Source: an uncultured Clostridia bacterium (GTDB taxonomy: Bacteria; Bacillota; Clostridia; Christensenellales; DTU072). From it: a DNA stretch of 6,939 bases. This document shows positions 1-5,661 of this stretch, piece after piece. Positions within the stretch are counted from its first letter, which is position 1, and each line of letters begins with the position of its first letter. The DNA lies in contig CALVOD010000071.1 of the NCBI GenBank assembly GCA_944350065.1, positions 1-6,939 of the forward strand. Direction: 5' to 3'. The position numbers and the translations under genes are program-made. The notes beneath the pieces were generated by a model. It was not told the DNA's origin, made no database searches, and saw only the letters and a program-made list of their open reading frames with translations.

Positions 1-62
1 TTTTCTTTATATAGTTGAATTTACAAGCGTATCGACGTATCCGCCACGAGCGCTTTTCCCGC
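1..62. other. Downstream flank of the operon, no supported gene
   Basis: These 62 bases follow the TGA stop of the large protein. A 5-bp inverted repeat (GAGCG/CGCTC at 48-52 and 60-64) overlaps the stop codon, but no U-run follows it on the minus strand. The distal end is AT-rich. No terminator, start codon with ribosome-binding site, or RNA gene can be supported. Confidence 0.4.
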
Positions 63-3000
63 TCACGAGAATGCGGATACGGGCTTCACGCCCGTGTACT
101 TCGTACCGCCCGCGGCCGCTGCTAACTGGGCGGCGTAATTGTTCGACGAGCCCGAACCGTACATATAGAAGCGGAAATCCTGACTGCCTGCGGCAATAGG
201 AAGGAAACCGCCCTGTTCCGCTATATCGGGATCGTCCGCTTCCTGCAGCACCGATATGTTGACGAGATAGACGGAGAAATCTTTACGCGCTTCGCCGAGT
301 TGAGTAAGATCGAGTTGCGAGTAATTCTTACCACCGCCGTAGAAAGCGATTCCACCGTGCACGACGCGCTCCCCGCCCGTTTCCGTCAGCAAGTCGCCGT
401 ACCTGTCGGGATATTTGCCGCACACGAAGTCGAGTATCGCGGAAATGTCGAATTTGAATTCTTTGCGGTTGGAATCTATGAGGGTACTGCTGTCTATCAG
501 GTTAAGTTTCTTCCAGTCGTATATTCTGACGTCGCCTTTCAAGCGGAGCACCGAAGCGAACGACGTCCCGCCGGACCCCGACCAGCCTTGGAAATTGACT
601 CCGAGATCGCTTCCGGAATCCTTATAAAGCACGTCGCCCGAGAAATTGCTTTCCACTCCCACCGCGAAAAGTCCGCTCGTCTCGAGCACGCTGTCGGCTA
701 TCGTCAAGTCGGTCATGACGTACATTTTATAGAAATATTCGTCGTTAAGATAATCGTTCGTCTGTACTTTGTAAGGATTGCCGTAGGCGTCTTTAAGATC
801 GGGCTCAACGCATTCTTTAAGCACAGAGCTTAAAGACTTGCTCGCGCGCAGCGCGCGGTTAGCGCCCTCTTTCACGAGGAATTCCCTTCCCTGCGATATT
901 ATTGAGCCCTCTATCCTTACGGTTATGCGTTCGTCGTCGCAGCCTCTGTTTGCGCTCAAACTTTCGATAAAATATGCGTTTCCGTTACGGTTGCCGCCGT
1001 ACACGCGCACCACGTTCCTGCCGTTGCGCACGCGACAATTAAGCAGATTTACGCTCGCGTTTATTTCAAGGGTGGTCCCTACGTTGTTGAGGTTTTCGAG
1101 TTTGTATTCGCCGTCGTCGTACAGCGACTCGTCGCTGCAGCCGAGCAAAGTCACGTTGTGTAAAGTTACCCCGTCCGTACGCACGAGGAAGGCTATATTG
1201 TCCTGCCCCGCGACGGAAGCTATTTCGCCGTAGCTTACGAAGAACAACGGTCCGGTGAAAATCTGCGGCACGCCCGCGCCGTCCACGGCGTGAGTAAAGT
1301 ATTCCGCGTTTATCGAGTAGCCGTTGCCAAATACGTCGTTACGGAATTCGAGAACGTATTTCACGAAGGCTTTCGCTTCTTGCGCGGTATTCTTATAGTA
1401 TTCGGTATTGTAAGTCGACTTCATACTGCCGAGCATGGCTTTGCGCTCGTCGAGAGAATAAACGCTGCCGTCCGCGCGGGTTCCGAGCATGATATCCGCT
1501 CCGAGCACCACGGGCGCGCGCGCCGCGCACGCTTTGAAAATTTCGTCGCTCGTATATACGTTAACGCCGTCTTTAACGATATCTAGCGTAAGAGAAGTCT
1601 TTATGTTCCGGGCGAAAGTATCGTTCCCCGACCACGATATCGTCACGGTAACTTCCGCGCTTCTCTTGACTCGCAACAGCACGTTGCCGTCTTTGACTTC
1701 CACGCTTGCCGCGCTGTCGTCGGAAAGAGTTACGTCGAAGTCGGCTATCGCGTCAACGAGTTCGGTATAACGGTAGGTATTCACCCCGATAACGTAAACG
1801 TATTCGGTAAGCGCGCCGGAGGCGTCGTATACGTATTGTCCCACCGCGGTTCGCTTAGCAAGTCCCAAATCCGTTTTGTTGGTTATCTGCACGGAAGTGA
1901 CGGTCTGCACCGATTCGACGGTAATTTCGGCGGGCAGTACGTCCAAAACCTCGCCGTTCCTCATCGGGTAAACGACTATCGTGAAATTACCTCTCGCAAA
2001 CGCGGTGACCGTACAGGACTTGCCGTCGGAAGAAGGAAGCAGTTCGACGTCGTCCTCTCCGAGAGTACCGCCGCAAAACTCCCAGCGATAGGCGGTATCC
2101 GCGCCCACCGTCGCCGCTACGGCATAGAATGTAACGCTTTCGTTTTCGAGCACGGCTACGTCGTCGCTCTGAACGGGCAACGTGCTTCTTATATAGAAAG
2201 CGAATTCCTCAAAGGAAATTTTCACGCTTTCGCGCTTTTCGGCGCAGCTTAATTCTATTTCGAATTCGCCCGCGGCGTCGAAGTAGAATTTGACATAGGC
2301 AACATATCCCCCGCTTACCCCTTCTACCGCTTCGAAACGGTAGTCCTCTATATTCACGTTATGCTCGATATCGGGAACGCCGTCCAAGCATTTCACGAAG
2401 AAACTCGTTTCCGTGACGCCTTTTTCGAGGGTAATGAGCGCGCCGGTTGAGCCGTTGACGGTTATGCCCGAAACGGAAGGCGCGTCCGTAGCGTGCAAAT
2501 CGAGATACCTCACGATATCGCCGTCCACGCCGCCGCTTACGCTGAATTTAATCTGCGTTTCGCCGCCGAAAGGTACAAGCACGGTCCCCGCGCTCTCGTC
2601 TATCACAGCGAAGCCGCTTACGAGCTCCGTTTCCGCCGCGGCAAATCCTACGGGCAGAAGCCTCGTCTCATAATTATACAGCCCCGTCGTCACGTCGGCG
2701 GAGTACGTTTCGCCGCTAAGCGTGACGGTTTCGGCGTTGCCGAGCGCGTCGGTAAGCGATATTTCCATATCGTAGGGCTTAGACGAAGACACTATCAGCG
2801 TAAAGCTGTCGGTATAACCGCCGTCGTTGCTTGTCGCTACGATACGGGCGGTGCCCACGGTATCCGCTCGCAAAGTACCGTCCGAATCGACGCTTACCTC
2901 GGCAAATTCGGTGTTTTCCACTTCCTCGACGGAGAAAGTGTAGCCTTTGTTTGCGGCGTTACCGGGATAAACTTCGGCTACGACTTTGAAATCGTCGTCA

Positions 3001-3167
3001 TATTCCGCAAGGTCCACGCGCATTATCCCGTCATCGGGCGCGTTAAGGATTTTGATGGAAGAAGCGGAGACCGACACCCCTATACTCGCGATATTTCCCG
3101 AAGAAAACACGACGAATATGAACAATAACGGCAGAACGAGCATCAATGCAATAATATTCTTTCTCAA
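63..3167 (-). CDS. Large extracytoplasmic Ig-like (BIG2) and beta-helix protein, coupled to the ABC transporter
   Basis: From the TTG at 3167 the protein has 1034 residues. It opens with a basic n-region (MRKN) and a hydrophobic core (about 5-21), then FSSGNIA. There is no clean A-x-A site, so this may be a cleaved Sec signal or an uncleaved membrane anchor. Residues about 37-127 look like a group-2 bacterial Ig-like domain: PGNAANKGYTFSV, then AEVSVDSDGTLRADTVGTARIVATS. Further beta-rich Ig/PKD-like modules are suggested at about 326-419 (AYRWEF core) and 421-530. From about 537 to 890 the pattern changes to beta-helix-like units, such as VVLGADIMLG, GVTLHNVTLLGC, NLLNCRVRNGRNVVRV and MTDLTIADSVLETSGLFAV. 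The C-terminal 140 residues (GGIAFYGGGKNYSQLDL onward) are not recognised. About ten Cys are present, unusual for a Gram-positive secreted protein. No LPXTG or C-terminal membrane span is seen. No catalytic motif was recognised, so the function is unknown. The four-base overlap with the permease implies tight co-production. The frame would extend to a TTG at 3191 if that were the start. Confidence 0.85.
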   Translation of the reverse strand: MRKNIIALMLVLPLLFIFVVFSSGNIASIGVSVSASSIKILNAPDDGIMRVDLAEYDDDFKVVAEVYPGNAANKGYTFSVEEVENTEFAEVSVDSDGTLRADTVGTARIVATSNDGGYTDSFTLIVSSSKPYDMEISLTDALGNAETVTLSGETYSADVTTGLYNYETRLLPVGFAAAETELVSGFAVIDESAGTVLVPFGGETQIKFSVSGGVDGDIVRYLDLHATDAPSVSGITVNGSTGALITLEKGVTETSFFVKCLDGVPDIEHNVNIEDYRFEAVEGVSGGYVAYVKFYFDAAGEFEIELSCAEKRESVKISFEEFAFYIRSTLPVQSDDVAVLENESVTFYAVAATVGADTAYRWEFCGGTLGEDDVELLPSSDGKSCTVTAFARGNFTIVVYPMRNGEVLDVLPAEITVESVQTVTSVQITNKTDLGLAKRTAVGQYVYDASGALTEYVYVIGVNTYRYTELVDAIADFDVTLSDDSAASVEVKDGNVLLRVKRSAEVTVTISWSGNDTFARNIKTSLTLDIVKDGVNVYTSDEIFKACAARAPVVLGADIMLGTRADGSVYSLDERKAMLGSMKSTYNTEYYKNTAQEAKAFVKYVLEFRNDVFGNGYSINAEYFTHAVDGAGVPQIFTGPLFFVSYGEIASVAGQDNIAFLVRTDGVTLHNVTLLGCSDESLYDDGEYKLENLNNVGTTLEINASVNLLNCRVRNGRNVVRVYGGNRNGNAYFIESLSANRGCDDERITVRIEGSIISQGREFLVKEGANRALRASKSLSSVLKECVEPDLKDAYGNPYKVQTNDYLNDEYFYKMYVMTDLTIADSVLETSGLFAVGVESNFSGDVLYKDSGSDLGVNFQGWSGSGGTSFASVLRLKGDVRIYDWKKLNLIDSSTLIDSNRKEFKFDISAILDFVCGKYPDRYGDLLTETGGERVVHGGIAFYGGGKNYSQLDLTQLGEARKDFSVYLVNISVLQEADDPDIAEQGGFLPIAAGSQDFRFYMYGSGSSNNYAAQLAAAAGGTKYTGVKPVSAFS

Positions 3168-4855
3168 TGCAATCCACCCCCGCTGAAACAACGATATTTA
3201 TCTTTAAGCCCCGCGAGCAAGAACGCGGTGGCGCCCGCAGCGCAAAGCACGGCGAGCGAAGCCGATATCACATAAGTGAGATAAGCGTAAGCCTCGGCGA
3301 GTCCGCGCAACAAAAAATACATTTTAGTCAAAAGAAGCGCGCCGCCCAAAGCGAACGACAGGATTATGCCGAGTACGATTACCGAGCTCGAAGTATTGCC
3401 CGACTCCTGAATTTCCCCGTCGGCTGCGCCTGCGAAGTGCGGATGGTTGAAGTCAACGCGGGTAGCCACGCAGACCTGCGTAAACCCGAACAATACTCCT
3501 ATCGCGAAAAGGAAAACGGCGTTTAAAGCGCTGACGTAGCCGGTAGCCGCGAGCAAGGTCGCGGAAAGCATCTGCGAAGCCGCGGTTACTATCATACAGA
3601 GGGCGACTTTGGAGAAAACCACCTGACGGTAATCGAGGGGCATGGCTTTCAGCGAGTAGAACAATGTACCCTCTCTGCTGATATTCGTTGAGCAAAACAC
3701 ATTCGCAAGGGTCCCGAAAAGTATAGTAAGGAATATCGCAAGTTCGAGATTGCTGTCAACCGCTATGAGTTTAAGCACGAGCGAAGACCCTATCGAAATG
3801 CAGAAATAAACGAGCAACGGCACGACGATCGCTACCGCGAAATAGGAAAACATATAGCTCGGAGTTCTGAAGATCAGCAGGAATTCCTTTTTGAGCATGG
3901 CGCCGAAAGGAGAATTGGCGCGCAGGCTCGGCTTGAATTTTTTGACGAAATTGGCGCTCCCTGAAATTTTGGACTGAAGCGCGCTCGTAAGGATACGGCG
4001 AATGGTCAACAGCGAAACGGCTACGCTCGCGACAAGTATTGCGGCTATCACCGAATAGCTCAAGGCGAGATTCCTGCCAAGCAGTATATTCGCGATAAGG
4101 TTGGCGGGATAGAGGTTTGCCGACACTTGCGCTATGGTTTTCATCACGTTTTCGTCGAAGAAATATTTCATCTGGTCTCCGAGCAAAAGCTCTTTGACCG
4201 CTTCGAGAACGTACGCGTAGAGGAAAAGAAGCAGCGCGGTAATCAACGTAATGACGATGAAATTTATGACGAACCTGTCTTTCAGCGCCGCTTTTAAAGC
4301 GTGATACGGCAGCGCGCAGACGGAAGCTATCGCGACCGAGATAAGCGGCATAAGCAGCAGCACGAGCACCGTCAGCGGATAGAAAGAAACGGGTACCTCG
4401 CAGTGTACTGCGACGGTGAGATTGACGGGCAGAACGGTAAAGCAGGCAACGACGAGCTGCGCAAGATAAATGAGGATAATTTTCGATAGGTACAGCGTAT
4501 TCGCGCCTATCGGGAGCGCCGCGATCACTCGCATGTCTTCGGACGCGAAAAGCGCGTTGTTAATCTGCGATATTCCGCTTAAAACGAGCATCAGCAGTAT
4601 AGCCCCGTAGATGAGCGAAAGCAATTCGAAAAGTCTTATATCGGGCGCAGGCGTGTTGTCGATGCGAATTTCGATAAACATATCGAGAAATTTCCCGAAA
4701 AATATCACGAAAATCGCAATAAACGCCGCAGAAAGCAAAAGGCGCATTCCGAAGCCCACGGCATTGAAATGCCCCTTACGGAAATCGGAAGTTTTTTCGC
4801 GGCGGTTCTTTTTGAGAAGCGCGCCGAGCAATCTGAAATCAATCCTGTCCTTCAT
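3164..4855 (-). CDS. ABC-2 type transporter permease, about 12 membrane segments
   Basis: This 563-residue integral membrane protein is the partner of the ATPase encoded just upstream. After a basic N-terminus (KKNRREK, 15-21), hydrophobic stretches lie near residues 35-55, 75-97, 122-146, 159-186, 196-218, 266-285, 336-360, 370-388, 412-437, 441-465, 491-512 and 522-548, giving roughly twelve spans in two halves separated by a basic cytoplasmic linker (about 286-330). Two motifs recall the large Gram-positive ABC permease family of about 550 residues (Pfam 'Putative ATP-binding cassette', ABC_tran_2): SREGTLFYSLKAMPLDYRQ (393-411) after the eighth span, and the loop VDFNHPH (467-473), which resembles the D-x-x-x-P-x loop of relatives. 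Its ATG lies inside the ATPase gene (17-nt overlap) and has no good Shine-Dalgarno element, so translation probably depends on coupling. Its last codons contain the ribosome-binding site of the next gene. The substrate is unknown. Confidence 0.92.
   Translation of the reverse strand: MKDRIDFRLLGALLKKNRREKTSDFRKGHFNAVGFGMRLLLSAAFIAIFVIFFGKFLDMFIEIRIDNTPAPDIRLFELLSLIYGAILLMLVLSGISQINNALFASEDMRVIAALPIGANTLYLSKIILIYLAQLVVACFTVLPVNLTVAVHCEVPVSFYPLTVLVLLLMPLISVAIASVCALPYHALKAALKDRFVINFIVITLITALLLFLYAYVLEAVKELLLGDQMKYFFDENVMKTIAQVSANLYPANLIANILLGRNLALSYSVIAAILVASVAVSLLTIRRILTSALQSKISGSANFVKKFKPSLRANSPFGAMLKKEFLLIFRTPSYMFSYFAVAIVVPLLVYFCISIGSSLVLKLIAVDSNLELAIFLTILFGTLANVFCSTNISREGTLFYSLKAMPLDYRQVVFSKVALCMIVTAASQMLSATLLAATGYVSALNAVFLFAIGVLFGFTQVCVATRVDFNHPHFAGAADGEIQESGNTSSSVIVLGIILSFALGGALLLTKMYFLLRGLAEAYAYLTYVISASLAVLCAAGATAFLLAGLKDKYRCFSGGGLH
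3174..3181 (-). promoter_or_regulatory. Ribosome-binding site that decides the start of the large surface protein
   Basis: GGGGGTGG on the minus strand, within the Gly-rich last codons of the permease gene, lies 6 nt before the TTG at 3167. That TTG overlaps the permease TGA as TTGA. This favours 3167 over the more upstream TTG at 3191, which has no ribosome-binding site at a suitable distance and would put eight extra residues (starting FQRGW) before the basic n-region. Confidence 0.7.
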
Positions 4856-5594
4856 TGCTCAAGAAATACTCCTCGAAATCGAAATCGGTTCTGTCCGCGA
4901 ATTCGCTCATTACGAGTTCGTCCACCCTCTTGCCTTTGCGGATGAGCACCACTCTGTCGCATATTTTGGCTACGGTGTTGAGCGCGTGCGAGGAGAAAAG
5001 AATGGCGTTACCCATCGAAGCGTACGCCTTCATATAATCCTGCACCGCGCGCATTGTGCGCGGATCGAGTCCCGTCATCGGCTCGTCGAGTATCCACAGC
5101 TTGGGAGAATGGACGAGCGAGCCCATCATACATATTTTCTGCCTCATTCCGTGCGAATAGGAAGAAATCAGATTGCGGATACTGTCCCCGAGACAGAAAA
5201 TCTTCTCGAGCTGATCCACACGCGTTTGGCGTATCGCCTGCGGCACCTTGTAGACGTCCGACATAAAATCGATATACTCTATGCCCGTCATCTTAACGAA
5301 TACCGCGTGATCGTCGGTTACGAAACCCATATTGGATTTGGCTTTGCCGGGCTCCTTGACTATATCGTAGCCGCAGATTTCTATTTTGCCTTTATCGAAA
5401 GGAAGCATTCCCTCGAGGCACTTGAGCGTAGTTGACTTACCCGCCCCGTTGTGACCGAGAATTCCCACTATCTCCCCCGCCGCAACCTTGAACGAAACGT
5501 CTTTTACGGCATAATCCGCGCGTTTCGAATATTTTTTCCACAAACCGTCTACGGAAACCACCGTTTTGACGTCGGAATCGTATTTTTGCTCCAT
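4839..5594 (-). CDS. ABC transporter ATP-binding protein (EcsA/NatA-like, ABC-2 exporter type)
   Basis: This 251-residue single-domain cytoplasmic ATPase should power the permease encoded next. All core ABC motifs are present: Walker A GHNGAGKST (residues 47-55), signature SYSHGMRQK (145-153, with YSHGM in place of LSGGQ, common among Gram-positive ABC-2 ATPases), Walker B LWILDEP (166-172), D-loop GLDP (175-178) and the switch His in SSHAL (203). The Q-loop position reads GFVTDDHAVF, with Asp94 where many ABC proteins have Gln; relatives of this class often carry Glu (PE) here. Length matches the family. The ATG start is backed by GAGAGG 8 nt upstream. The 3' end overlaps the permease gene by 17 nt, indicating co-translation. 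EcsA and NatA are the nearest well-known types by motif, but the substrate and even transport direction are inferred, so no gene symbol is given. Confidence 0.95.
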   Translation of the reverse strand: MEQKYDSDVKTVVSVDGLWKKYSKRADYAVKDVSFKVAAGEIVGILGHNGAGKSTTLKCLEGMLPFDKGKIEICGYDIVKEPGKAKSNMGFVTDDHAVFVKMTGIEYIDFMSDVYKVPQAIRQTRVDQLEKIFCLGDSIRNLISSYSHGMRQKICMMGSLVHSPKLWILDEPMTGLDPRTMRAVQDYMKAYASMGNAILFSSHALNTVAKICDRVVLIRKGKRVDELVMSEFADRTDFDFEEYFLSNEGQD

Positions 5595-5602
5595 TACGGA
5601 TA

Positions 5603-5608
5603 CCTCTC
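5603..5608 (-). promoter_or_regulatory. Ribosome-binding site of the ABC ATPase gene
   Basis: GAGAGG on the minus strand lies 8 nt before the ATG at 5594, a good distance for a Shine-Dalgarno element, and it supports that start. It lies beyond the hairpin, so the stem does not occlude it. Confidence 0.6.
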
Positions 5609-5623
5609 TTGAATATCGTGTAA

Positions 5624-5649
5624 TGCGGCGCGCCCGCTTGCGCGCCGCA
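5624..5649 (-). terminator. Perfect 10-bp GC-rich hairpin between genes (terminator-like)
   Basis: The arms at 5624-5633 and 5640-5649 are perfectly complementary (TGCGGCGCGC on both strands) around a 6-nt loop. The hairpin starts 12 nt after the stop of the beta-solenoid gene, a usual terminator position. On the minus strand, however, it is followed by ATTACACGATATTC rather than a U-run, so it is not a canonical intrinsic terminator. It may instead be a weak terminator or attenuator, an mRNA 3'-end protector, or a 5'-end stabilising stem if the TATAAT box just upstream is active. Confidence 0.5.
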
Positions 5650-5655
5650 ATAAGA

Positions 5656-5661
5656 ATTATA
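5656..5661 (-). promoter_or_regulatory. Candidate -10 box (TATAAT) upstream of the ABC operon
   Basis: The minus strand reads TATAAT immediately after the TAA stop of the upstream gene, a perfect match to the housekeeping sigma -10 consensus. No convincing -35 hexamer lies 16-18 nt upstream (at 17 nt the hexamer is GTGCTT) and there is no extended TGn element. If it is used, transcription would begin near 5649, at the base of the hairpin described separately. It could equally be a chance AT-rich stretch around a stop codon. Confidence 0.25.

Noticed and set aside
48..64. Inverted repeat GAGCG/CGCTC at the end of the large gene as a terminator
   Set aside because: It has only 5 bp of stem, overlaps the stop codon and is not followed by a U-run on the minus strand.
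300..833. Plus-strand open frame of 177 codons opposite the large protein's C-terminus
   Set aside because: It lies fully within a well-supported minus-strand gene, has low-complexity composition, and shows no sign of independent coding.
1507..1532. Alternating CG-rich stretch as a possible structural or regulatory element
   Set aside because: It encodes an Ala/Arg-rich segment (ACAARAP) in the large protein; codon usage explains it.
2493..3128. Plus-strand open frame of 211 codons opposite the large protein's N-terminal region
   Set aside because: The basic, His/Arg-rich translation has no recognisable motif and lies entirely antisense to the BIG2 region. It is treated as a shadow frame.
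3453..3695. Minus-strand open frame of 80 codons inside the permease gene
   Set aside because: It is out of frame with the permease, whose reading frame here contains conserved motifs and membrane spans. The alternative product is Arg-rich and featureless.
4611..5435. Long plus-strand open frame of 274 codons across the permease/ATPase junction
   Set aside because: It is antisense to two genes with clear family motifs. Its translation is rich in His, Arg and Tyr without domain features, as expected from the complement of this codon usage.
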